DNA of 41,799 nt from Betaproteobacteria bacterium (GCA_009779355.1 WREK01000004.1:1-41799), one strand, 5' to 3'. Numbered from the stretch's first letter, positions 16,574 through 23,113 are shown. Translations and numbers: made by a program. Notes: generated by a model not told the origin, from the sequence alone.

Positions 16574-16644
16574 CGGGTGAGCGCAACGAACCCCAACAGC
16601 CCTGCGCCACAACGTTGGGGTTTGCTACGCTCACCGCCAACCTA
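16567..16644. repeat. REP/BIME-like inverted pair inserted between genes 1 and 2
   Basis: A 31-base arm starting TAGGTTGCGGGTGAGCG and ending ACCCCAAC (16567-16597) is mirrored by GTTGGGG...CACCGCCAACCTA (16614-16644). Each arm can itself fold into a hairpin (GGTTG..CGGGT with ACCC..CAAC). This is the layout of paired REP sequences mobilised by RAYT (TnpA-REP) transposases. It adds about 200 bp that the other cassette junctions lack (16514-16709). Confidence 0.6.
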
Positions 16645-16721
16645 TTTCCCTCTACGTTGTAATCTACGGCGCGTTTACCGTTTACAAGTTAAAGGTATAA
16701 ATCCCTTGGTTTACACAAAGA

Positions 16722-16883
16722 GTGTAAAAATCATCGACTCCTGGCCGAATACAAATATCAAGCTGCCTGCATACTTAATCTCCATACCTCCTGAAGCAGC
16801 GCGGTTATTGGCTATTAAACATACAAATTTGGATGTGACGAAATTCACGCCTCGTAAAAGAAGGTGTAAGAATTGCTGACTCC
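16722..16883 (+). promoter_or_regulatory. Paired GTGTAA-N8-GACTCC elements, cassette 2
   Basis: Element A is at 16722-16741 and B at 16864-16883, 425 and 283 bp upstream of the -24 GG. Element A is preceded by TTTACAC at 16710-16716, making a TTTACAC-N5-GTGTAAA inverted repeat that suggests binding by a dimer. The other cassettes lack this perfect left half. Confidence 0.6.
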
Positions 16884-17052
16884 AATTATACGTCATCGAA
16901 AAAACATACTTATTTCAACGGTTTAACGGATTAATTATACAAACAGGATAACTGACCCGCAGCAACAACTGCTGCACCACCCCCCGTCCTTGCACTGTAC
17001 CCGTGCCCGGCTGCGTCCAGCCACACACCGAACAAATAGAAAATATTGAACA

Positions 17053-17067
17053 TTATCAAATAGATAA
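17053..17067 (+). promoter_or_regulatory. TTATC-N5-GATAA dyad, cassette 2
   Basis: TTATCAAATAGATAA, identical to the cassette 1 copy, about 87 bp upstream of the -24 element. Possible IHF or regulator site. Confidence 0.45.
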
Positions 17068-17145
17068 CTCACAAAACCCGCTTCTGGCATACATCATGCG
17101 CTGTCGCGGGCATAGCGCACGGGGAGACAAAATGTGTAAAAAAAC

Positions 17146-17161
17146 AGGCACAGTATTTGCT
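17146..17161 (+). promoter_or_regulatory. Sigma-54 promoter of PEP-CTERM gene 2
   Basis: AGGCACAGTATTTGCT: GG-N10-GC with GGCAC and TTGC intact. The gene begins 98 bp after the -12 GC. Confidence 0.82.
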
Positions 17162-17258
17162 TGTACCATATGCCTGTGCTGGTTTCTACCTAGATGCTTT
17201 TACGTACGTAGTTTCTCGGTTCTCCGGCAAAACCTATTTTTCACACAAGGAGAGATTC

Positions 17259-17801
17259 ATGTTCCAACTCAAAAAAACAGTCGCCGCTGTCGTTCTAGGG
17301 CTTGGCTGCGTCACTGTCGCACAAGCTGCCGACTATGTCCTTGGCACGCTTTCTGCCGAAAACCCGACGTTGACTGGCAACTACTCAGTCAGCCTTTTTG
17401 AAGGAGGAAATACAACCTTCACCGATACGATCACCTTCGAGGTGGCACCTAACCTTTTGAATTCCAACGCGCCGACACTGTTCTCCTCGATTCTCAACAT
17501 TGACCTTGGGATGGTCAACCTGTGGGAGATGAACGTTTCCTTGTTCAAAGGCAATGACCTCACTGCGACACCTATTTTCGATGTCAATTCGCTGCGTGTA
17601 ATAGAGCAAACCCCTATTGAAGCGGCTCTATATACGTTCGTGATCTCTGGCCAAGTTCGTGGGGGTCTTGGCGGTGCCTACAACGTCACGTTGACAAGCG
17701 CACAAGCTAACCCGATCCCCGAACCCGCCGAATACGCGATGCTGCTCGCGGGCCTGGGCGTTGTCGGGATGGTCGCGCGCCGCCGGAAGATGGCCGTATA
17801 A
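17259..17801 (+). CDS. PEP-CTERM sorted protein 2 (type B, FxDx family)
   Basis: A 180-residue secreted protein. Signal peptide ends at VTVAQA (about residue 22). The mature domain begins with DYVLGTLSAENPTL and carries FTDTITF, then LRVIEQTPIEAALYTFVISG. The sorting signal has PEP at 154-156, helix AMLLAGLGVVGMVA and RRRK. The start at 17259 is chosen because AAGGAGAG precedes it and the signal peptide is complete; the frame is open upstream to 17157 but that part overlaps the sigma-54 promoter. It is closest to gene 3, with about the same length and long identical stretches. Function unknown beyond surface or extracellular sorting. Confidence 0.9.
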   Translation: MFQLKKTVAAVVLGLGCVTVAQAADYVLGTLSAENPTLTGNYSVSLFEGGNTTFTDTITFEVAPNLLNSNAPTLFSSILNIDLGMVNLWEMNVSLFKGNDLTATPIFDVNSLRVIEQTPIEAALYTFVISGQVRGGLGGAYNVTLTSAQANPIPEPAEYAMLLAGLGVVGMVARRRKMAV

Positions 17802-17838
17802 ATATAAAGCTGGGTTGCCTTAACGTTCGTAACCATGC

Positions 17839-17873
17839 AACTGGCCGGATGCCTTCGGGCATCCGGTTGGTTT
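17839..17873 (+). terminator. Intrinsic terminator of PEP-CTERM gene 2
   Basis: AACTGGCCGGATGCC pairs with GGCATCCGGTTGGTT, including three G-U pairs in RNA, around a 4-base loop. Only a short T-run follows (TTT then A), so it may be leakier than the others. Confidence 0.78.
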
Positions 17874-17900
17874 ATGGGAGTGACAATGTGGAGTGACAAA

Positions 17901-18055
17901 GTGTAAAAATCGTCGACTCCCGCTCGAACGCAAAAATCAAGTCATCTGCATACTTAATATTCGTATCTTCTGAAACAGAGCGGCTATTAAATATATCAAT
18001 CAACATGTGACCGAATTCACGCTCCATAAAAGGATGTGTAAGATCTGCTGACTCC
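17901..18055 (+). promoter_or_regulatory. Paired GTGTAA-N8-GACTCC elements, cassette 3
   Basis: Element A is at 17901-17920 and B at 18036-18055, 421 and 286 bp upstream of the -24 GG. In B the N8 begins GAT instead of AAA or GAA. Element A lies only 27 bp after the terminator of gene 2. Confidence 0.6.
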
Positions 18056-18226
18056 CACTAGCAGGCGCCTCAAAAATACGCTGATTTCAACGGCTTAGCG
18101 ACTTAGCTCACCAGGCAAGGTAACGGCCCCACAGCAACAATTGCTGCACTAAACACCCCTCCTTGCACTGCAACAGTGCACGATCCGTGTTCCGCCAGAC
18201 AGCGAACAAGCAGTAAATCTTCATGA

Positions 18227-18241
18227 TTATCAAAGGGATAA
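18227..18241 (+). promoter_or_regulatory. TTATC-N5-GATAA dyad, cassette 3
   Basis: TTATCAAAGGGATAA. The arms are conserved while the spacer has changed, which favours a protein-binding dyad over chance conservation. Confidence 0.45.
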
Positions 18242-18320
18242 CTCACAAAGTCAGTTTCTGGCATCCGTCACGCGCTGGCGTAGACATGACTCACGGAAAG
18301 GCAAAAAATATGAGCAAAAC

Positions 18321-18336
18321 AGGCACGGTATTTGCT
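18321..18336 (+). promoter_or_regulatory. Sigma-54 promoter of PEP-CTERM gene 3
   Basis: AGGCACGGTATTTGCT: GGCACG and TTGCT with exact GG-N10-GC spacing. The leader to the gene is long (137 bp after GC). Confidence 0.85.
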
Positions 18337-18402
18337 TGTAGCATGCGCTGGTTTCTATTTTGTTACTCAAAATAGTCGCCTGTTTTGTGAAGTCGCGTGT
18401 TG

Positions 18403-18431
18403 TATGCAGTTACCTGCTATGCAGTTACCTG
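18403..18431 (+). repeat. Direct repeat in the leader of PEP-CTERM gene 3
   Basis: TATGCAGTTACCTG occurs twice, separated by one base. A second short duplication (TTTTTCTCGCAAG) follows up to the Shine-Dalgarno. Both lie between the promoter and the start and account for the longer leader of this cassette. Confidence 0.7.
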
Positions 18432-18472
18432 TTTTTCTCGCAAGACCTATTTTTTCTCGCAAGGAGAGTTTC

Positions 18473-19015
18473 ATGTTACAGCTTAAAAAAACAGTAGCAG
18501 CTGTCGTTCTTGGGCTTGGTTGCGCCGCTATCGCACAGGCTGCCGATTATAATCTTGGCACGCTTTCTCTCGAAACCCCGACGCTGGCTGACAACTTCGC
18601 AGTCAGTTATCTGGTGGGACATAACGTAGATTTCAAAGATACCATCTCCTTCCAGGTGGCGCCCGACCTTTTGAATACCGACAAGCCGATGCTGTTCTCT
18701 TCGGTTATCAACATTGACCTTGGCGTGTTCGACCTGTCTAGCATGAGTGTTGCCTTGTACAAAGACGGCGACCTCACCTCGACGCCTATTTTTGATGTCT
18801 CTTCGTTGCGTGTAATAGAGCAAACCCCCATTGATGCGGCTCTATATACGTTCGTGATCTCTGGCCAAACGATTGGCGCCTTCGGTGGGGCCTACAACAT
18901 CACGGTAACAGGCGCACAAGCTAACCCGATCCCCGAACCCGCCGAATACGCGATGCTGCTCGCGGGCCTGGGCGTTGTTGGAATGGTTGCGCGCCGCCGG
19001 AAGATGGCTGTTTAA
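18473..19015 (+). CDS. PEP-CTERM sorted protein 3 (type B, FxDx family)
   Basis: A 180-residue paralogue of gene 2. Signal peptide MLQLKKTVAAVVLGLG..AQA (about 22 residues), mature start DYNLGTLSLETPTL, motif FKDTISF, shared LRVIEQTPIDAALYTFVISG, and a C-terminal PEP-CTERM signal identical to gene 2 at the protein level. Compared with gene 2, differences concentrate in the first two thirds of the mature domain. The start at 18473 follows AAGGAGAG; an open frame extends upstream across the promoter and is not coding. Expected to be processed by an exosortase encoded elsewhere. Confidence 0.9.
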   Translation: MLQLKKTVAAVVLGLGCAAIAQAADYNLGTLSLETPTLADNFAVSYLVGHNVDFKDTISFQVAPDLLNTDKPMLFSSVINIDLGVFDLSSMSVALYKDGDLTSTPIFDVSSLRVIEQTPIDAALYTFVISGQTIGAFGGAYNITVTGAQANPIPEPAEYAMLLAGLGVVGMVARRRKMAV

Positions 19016-19050
19016 ATTTAAGCTGACTTGCCGTAACGTTCGTAGTCATA

Positions 19051-19090
19051 AAACCGGCCGGGCGCCTTCGGGCGTCCGACCGGTTTTTTT
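19051..19090 (+). terminator. Intrinsic terminator of PEP-CTERM gene 3
   Basis: AAACCGGCCGGGCGCC pairs with GGCGTCCGACCGGTTT with two imperfect positions and a short loop, followed by seven T residues. Confidence 0.9.
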
Positions 19091-19118
19091 GTGCCTGCTG
19101 GAGCAAATGCGTGACAAA

Positions 19119-19282
19119 GTGTAAAAACCACCGACTCCCGCCCGAACACAAAAATAAGGCTACCTACATACTTAATCTCCATACCCTCATAAACAGCGCG
19201 GTTATTAGGTTATTCAATATATAAATCAAATCGTAACAAAATTCACGCCTCGTAAAAGGAAAGTGTAAAAATTGCTGACTCT
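19119..19282 (+). promoter_or_regulatory. Paired GTGTAA-N8-GAC elements, cassette 4
   Basis: Element A is at 19119-19138 (GACTCC) and B at 19263-19282 (GACTCT), 427 and 283 bp upstream of the -24 GG. In all four cassettes A has YC and B has CT immediately before GAC, so the two sites form distinct subtypes. Confidence 0.6.
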
Positions 19283-19430
19283 CATTCTTTGACATCACAA
19301 AATTGCCTAATTTCAATTACTTACCTGGACATATACATAATTACTCAAAATAGCAATTGCCGCATTAACACCCCGCCCTGCACTGCAACTATGTCCAGCC
19401 ACACACCAAACAAACAGAAATTTTTCTTGA

Positions 19431-19445
19431 TTATCAAATGGATAA
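19431..19445 (+). promoter_or_regulatory. TTATC-N5-GATAA dyad, cassette 4
   Basis: TTATCAAATGGATAA, arms intact and spacer slightly changed. It lies about 108 bp upstream of the -24 element because of a local 25-bp partial duplication (GCTGGCCGGCATCCGTCACGC) not present in the others. Confidence 0.45.
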
Positions 19446-19544
19446 CTCATTGAGTTGATTTCTGGCATCTGTTATGCGCTGGCCGGCATCCGTCACGCGC
19501 TGGCGCGGGCATGACTCACGGAAAGGCAAAAACATGAGGAAAAC

Positions 19545-19560
19545 AGGCATGAAACTTGCT
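19545..19560 (+). promoter_or_regulatory. Sigma-54 promoter of PEP-CTERM gene 4
   Basis: AGGCATGAAACTTGCT: GG-N10-GC with TTGCT intact; GGCAT replaces GGCAC, so it may be slightly weaker. Confidence 0.82.
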
Positions 19561-19613
19561 GAGGCTATACGCTGGTTTCTACTTTGATTTTTGCACGTAG
19601 TTACTGACATTTA

Positions 19614-19653
19614 TACGTAGTTTTACGCAGTTAGACGTAGTTTTACGTAGTTA
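19614..19653 (+). repeat. Four 10-bp tandem repeats in the leader of PEP-CTERM gene 4
   Basis: Four units of the form KACGYAGTTW follow each other exactly at 10-bp period, with a further related unit (CACGTAGTTA) at 19594-19603. Cassettes 1 and 2 have only one or two TACGTAG units at the same place (15790-15811; 17195-17212). The period equals one turn of DNA. The repeat number therefore differs between paralogues. Confidence 0.75.
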
Positions 19654-19694
19654 GCTGTTTTTTGCAAGACCTGTTTTCTCACTAGGAGCGTATC

Positions 19695-20297
19695 ATGCTG
19701 CAATTTAAAAAATCCGTCGCCGCTATCGTTCTGGGGCTTGGCTGTGTCACTTTCGCGCATGCCGCTGCCCAAGACATCGGCGAGCTTTCTATAAATAACC
19801 TGGAACTGGTAGGTGCCGGAATAGTCGGACACCCTAGCAACCCCACCTTCTCTGACGTGTTCACCTTCACGGTCAGCGACGCCCTTCTGGGTATCAAAAA
19901 CCCGCTGTTGACCTCCTTGGTTTGGGGCAACACTCTCGTTGGCAATCAGGGAAATGGCACCCCGACCCTGAAGCTTGACACGCTGACAGTCAGCTTGTTC
20001 GCGGGCTACGATGTTGATACTGGCACGGCTACTGCTCTTTTCACGCAGAATGTCACTGTCGGGCAGTTAGCGACTGGTCAGTTCGAGCTGTTTTTCAAGA
20101 AATCCATTCCCCTTACAGAGACTGCCTACACGCTCGCGCTTTTCGGCACAACCGCCGGGACTTCTGGTGGCTTATACAATTTCAACCTGATCGGCTCGAT
20201 GGGCGTGGTTCCCGAACCCGCCGAATACGCGATGCTGCTTGCGGGCCTGGGCGTTGTTGGAATAGTCGCACGCCGCCGGAAGATGGCTGTAAATTAA
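19695..20297 (+). CDS. PEP-CTERM sorted protein 4 (type A, FxDxF)
   Basis: A 200-residue paralogue of gene 1. Signal peptide MLQFKKSVAAIVLGLG..AHA (about 23 residues), mature domain with FSDVFTF (the complete F-x-D-x-F motif), shared PLLTSLVWGNT and LFAGYDVDTGTATALF, and PEP at 173-175 followed by AMLLAGLGVVGIVA and RRRK. A central insertion relative to gene 1 (VGNQGNGTPTLKL region) accounts for the length difference. The Shine-Dalgarno is AGGAG. It closes the array; epsB follows. Function beyond exosortase sorting is unknown. Confidence 0.9.
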   Translation: MLQFKKSVAAIVLGLGCVTFAHAAAQDIGELSINNLELVGAGIVGHPSNPTFSDVFTFTVSDALLGIKNPLLTSLVWGNTLVGNQGNGTPTLKLDTLTVSLFAGYDVDTGTATALFTQNVTVGQLATGQFELFFKKSIPLTETAYTLALFGTTAGTSGGLYNFNLIGSMGVVPEPAEYAMLLAGLGVVGIVARRRKMAVN

Positions 20298-20330
20298 GGC
20301 TGGCTTGCTGTAACATTCGTAATCATGAGG

Positions 20331-20365
20331 CTGGCCGGGTGCCTTCGGGCATCCGGCCAGTTTTA
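20331..20365 (+). terminator. Intrinsic terminator of PEP-CTERM gene 4
   Basis: CTGGCCGGGTGCC pairs with GGGCATCCGGCCAG with one G-T position around a 4-base loop, followed by TTTTATTT. It separates the array from epsB. Confidence 0.9.
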
Positions 20366-20428
20366 TTTGTCAAGTCGCTGTGCCGCCGCTCATTCAAACT
20401 GTTTACTGCCGCAGTCTGTTTTGCATAC

Positions 20429-20434
20429 TATAAT
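20429..20434 (+). promoter_or_regulatory. -10 hexamer directly upstream of epsB
   Basis: TATAAT ends 5 bases before the ATG of epsB. A start site 6-8 bases downstream of the hexamer would fall on the initiation codon, giving a leaderless message. No good -35 is visible; TTTACT at 20402 is too far (21 bp). Confidence 0.4.
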
Positions 20435-20439
20435 AGCTG

Positions 20440-21849
20440 ATGCTCCAACACGAACATAGCAATCACCCACTGAAGGGAAACCTGCTCCAACGCGCCAACT
20501 TTACGTTAAGCACGGCCATTGAAGCCTTTCTTTACCCTTCTATCATCGCGGCGTCCCTACTGGCAGTTGCTGGCTATCACAATGAAGACATCGGCCCGCG
20601 CTATGTCATCCTCTGCATCCTGTCGTTCGCCGTAACTTTCCCTGGCGAAGCGTCTTTTCACGAAAGGCCTCTCCGGGTACTGAGGAAATTACTGTCCAAT
20701 TGGTTGCTGTTCATCCTTATCATGGGGGTATTGGGTTTCGCCACGACCTACATCCAGTATTTCCCCGAAAATATCCTGCTCGCCTGGGTCGTCACTACAC
20801 CCATTGCATACGGCATTATCTACACTGCCCTGAGATTCGTGCTTCCGCGTGTACTCTCCTCACCGGGCAACATACGCACCGCCGTTATTGCCGGGGTCAA
20901 CGAAATTGGCATCCATCTCGCACAACAGTTCCAAAGCGATCCTTACCTTGGCACGCATGTCCTCGGTTTCTTCGATGATGACACCCCCGACGATTTCCTG
21001 CCCGATATCTCTGCCCCGATCAAGGGGCGCCTGTTCGACTTGTCGGAATTCGTCAAGCAAAACCATGTCGAAACCATTTACCTGGCATTACCGATGGCAG
21101 CGCAGCCTCACATCCTCGGCCTGCTCGACAGCCTCAAGGATACGACCGCTTCGATTTATTTCGTCCCGGACATTTTCATCACCGACCTCATCCAGGGACG
21201 ATTCGACACAGTAGGGAACATGCCGGTCGTCGCGGTTTGCGAAACTCCTTTCACCGGCTTCAACGGCTTCGTCAAACGCGCCTCGGATGTCGTGCTCTCG
21301 TCCCTTATCCTGTTGTTGCTGCTTCCGTTTATGCTGTTGCTGGCCATCGGCGTGAAGTTGTCCTCTCCCGGTCCCGTTATCTTCAAACAGAGACGCTACG
21401 GCCTGGACGGTAAAGAAATCCTCGTCTACAAATTCCGTTCGATGAAAGTCTGTGATGACGGCGATGTCATCAAACAGGCTACGAAAAATGACGTACGCAT
21501 TACTCGGTTTGGCGCATTCATCCGCAAGACATCACTGGATGAACTGCCACAGTTCATTAACGCGCTTCAAGGCCGGATGAGCATCGTCGGCCCGCGCCCG
21601 CACGCAGTTGCGCACAACGAAACCTACCGGAAAGCGATCAAAGGCTACATGATCCGCCACAAAATCAAACCAGGCATCACCGGGTGGGCACAGGTCAATG
21701 GTTATCGGGGTGAAACGGAAACCATCGACAAAATGCAAAAGCGCATCAAGTATGACCTCGAATACCTGCGCAACTGGTCATTGATGCTGGACTTCTGGAT
21801 CATCGTCAAAACCATATTGGTAATCGTCAGGGATCGGAACGCCTATTGA
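20440..21849 (+). CDS. epsB: Undecaprenyl-phosphate glucose (sugar) phosphotransferase
   Basis: A 469-residue WcaJ/EpsB-type initiating transferase, inner membrane. Four N-terminal transmembrane segments (about 25-140) lead into a CoA-binding-like domain (RTAVIAGVNEIGIHLAQQF, about 145-250), then a membrane helix and the catalytic bacterial sugar transferase domain (from about 275) with KFRSM, SLDELPQ and SIVGPRPH motifs. It loads the first hexose 1-phosphate onto undecaprenyl phosphate to begin the repeat unit exported by EpsE/EpsF/EpsL. It is transcribed away from the eps export genes and lies beyond the PEP-CTERM array. The start has no Shine-Dalgarno; the N-terminus aligns normally, so ATG at 20440 is kept. 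Confidence 0.92.
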   Translation: MLQHEHSNHPLKGNLLQRANFTLSTAIEAFLYPSIIAASLLAVAGYHNEDIGPRYVILCILSFAVTFPGEASFHERPLRVLRKLLSNWLLFILIMGVLGFATTYIQYFPENILLAWVVTTPIAYGIIYTALRFVLPRVLSSPGNIRTAVIAGVNEIGIHLAQQFQSDPYLGTHVLGFFDDDTPDDFLPDISAPIKGRLFDLSEFVKQNHVETIYLALPMAAQPHILGLLDSLKDTTASIYFVPDIFITDLIQGRFDTVGNMPVVAVCETPFTGFNGFVKRASDVVLSSLILLLLLPFMLLLAIGVKLSSPGPVIFKQRRYGLDGKEILVYKFRSMKVCDDGDVIKQATKNDVRITRFGAFIRKTSLDELPQFINALQGRMSIVGPRPHAVAHNETYRKAIKGYMIRHKIKPGITGWAQVNGYRGETETIDKMQKRIKYDLEYLRNWSLMLDFWIIVKTILVIVRDRNAY

Positions 21850-21870
21850 TCTCCGCGCCCCTGCAACAAA

Positions 21871-21886
21871 GCAGGCGGCAGCCTGC
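21871..21886. terminator. Possible bidirectional terminator between epsB and the lpxC unit
   Basis: GCAGGC-GGCA-GCCTGC. On the minus strand it is followed by TTTGTT, and on the plus strand by CGGTCGTTTT. It lies between two convergent genes and is short, so the call is moderate. Confidence 0.5.
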
Positions 21887-21899
21887 CGGTCGTTTTGCG

Positions 21900-22085
21900 T
21901 CAAACGACCATCAATATCCGTTCAAGCACGAAAAGCGACAATATGACGAAGGCCGTAACCACGCCAGCGCGAAAAAGCCTCCAGGCCCATGCTCTGTATT
22001 GGGACTGCCCAGTCAGCATCCACAGGATCAGCGAAACACCGATCCCTAAGCACAACAGCACGGCTAGAACCCGCGCCAGCAGCAT
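21900..22085 (-). CDS. Small two-helix membrane protein
   Basis: A 61-residue protein made of two predicted transmembrane helices (about 4-24 and 39-60) joined by a short polar loop GQSQYRAWAWR. It starts 17 bp after the lpxC stop with a clear AAGGAGAGGG ribosome site, so it looks like a real gene co-transcribed with lpxC. I do not recognise a named family; small inner-membrane proteins of this kind occur near lpxC in related bacteria, but that is recollection, not a search result. Confidence 0.7.
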   Translation of the reverse strand: MLLARVLAVLLCLGIGVSLILWMLTGQSQYRAWAWRLFRAGVVTAFVILSLFVLERILMVV

Positions 22086-22102
22086 TACGCCCTCTCCTTG
22101 CG

Positions 22103-23026
22103 TTAAAACACCGGCACTGGCACGGTGAGTTGATGGACGACTGCCGCAGGCGCGGGCACGGTATCGTCAAAGCTGACGACTTCCCAGGCCGAGGCATCTT
22201 CAAGCAACACCCGCAACAGACGGTTATTAAGCGCATGGCCAGCCTTGTGAGCTGTATAAGCCGCCAGCAACGGATAGCCACAGATGTAGAGGTCGCCGAT
22301 TGCATCAAGCACCTTGTGCTTGACAAATTCATCGGCATAGCGCAGCCCTTCAGAGTTGAGCACACGATATTCGTCCATGACGATTGCATTTTCCAGGCTT
22401 CCGCCCAGAGCAAGCCCATTGGCCTGCATGAATTCCACGTCCTGCATGAAGCCGAAAGTACGCGCGCGCGAAACATCGCGCACATAGGAGTGCCTGGCAA
22501 AGTCGACTTCCACTTCGGTAGAGGTCGAATCTATCGCCGGATGATCGAATACGATTGAAAATTTCAGGCGAAAGCCATCGTAAGGCGATAACTGCACAAA
22601 TTTATCGTCTTCGCGGTACTCAACGGTTTTGTTGACACGCAAAAATTTTTTGGGGGCCAACTGCTCAATAATGCCCGCCGATTGGAGCAAAAAGACAAAA
22701 GGCCCGGCACTGCCATCCAGAATCGGTATCTCTGGCGCGTCGACGTCGATATGAAGGTTGTCGATGCCAAGTCCGGCCAAGGCAGACATCAGGTGCTCGA
22801 CCGTACCAACCTTGAAACCGTCCTTTTCCAGCCCGGAACACATCCGGGTGTCGCAAACCGAATACGGGTCGACACGCATGTCGATGGGTGGATGAGCGTC
22901 AACGCGATGAAAAACGATGCCGGTATTCACTGCGGCAGGGCGCAGGACAAGATTGACCTTGCGTCCGCCATGCAGGCCAACGCCCGTCGCGGTAACAATT
23001 GATTTGAGTGTGCGTTGCCTGATCAC
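22103..23026 (-). CDS. lpxC: UDP-3-O-acyl-N-acetylglucosamine deacetylase
   Basis: A 307-residue zinc enzyme that makes the committed step of lipid A synthesis. Zinc ligands are H78 (in [11 protein letters not shown]), H237 and D241 (KHKVLD), and the general-acid histidine is H264, all one less than E. coli numbering. The start is set at GTG 23026, because the protein then begins [20 protein letters not shown] exactly as the family does and AGGAA precedes it; the ATG at 23053 would add nine residues with no ribosome site. It is the last essential gene of the dcw cluster. Confidence 0.96.
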   Translation of the reverse strand: MIRQRTLKSIVTATGVGLHGGRKVNLVLRPAAVNTGIVFHRVDAHPPIDMRVDPYSVCDTRMCSGLEKDGFKVGTVEHLMSALAGLGIDNLHIDVDAPEIPILDGSAGPFVFLLQSAGIIEQLAPKKFLRVNKTVEYREDDKFVQLSPYDGFRLKFSIVFDHPAIDSTSTEVEVDFARHSYVRDVSRARTFGFMQDVEFMQANGLALGGSLENAIVMDEYRVLNSEGLRYADEFVKHKVLDAIGDLYICGYPLLAAYTAHKAGHALNNRLLRVLLEDASAWEVVSFDDTVPAPAAVVHQLTVPVPVF

Positions 23027-23113
23027 GGTTCCTATTTCTTTTCGTAAGCTCATGCGAGCTTAACATAAGCAACCCGACAAAATATCCCCCAAGAGGGACG
23101 CCCGCCGCCATCC

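Noticed and set aside
16567-16644. Integron attC site reading of the palindrome
   Set aside because: The arms contain GTTGGGG/CCCCAAC but lack the R'/R'' core arrangement, and no integrase or promoterless cassette follows; a REP pair fits better.
17157-17258. N-terminal extension of PEP-CTERM gene 2 (and the equivalent 18332-18472 of gene 3)
   Set aside because: The extension overlaps the sigma-54 promoter or leader and would bury the signal peptide; the internal ATG with AAGGAG is the start.
20411-20425. Sigma-54 promoter for epsB
   Set aside because: TTGCA is present but the base pair at the -24 position is GC rather than GG and the rest of the -24 box does not match.
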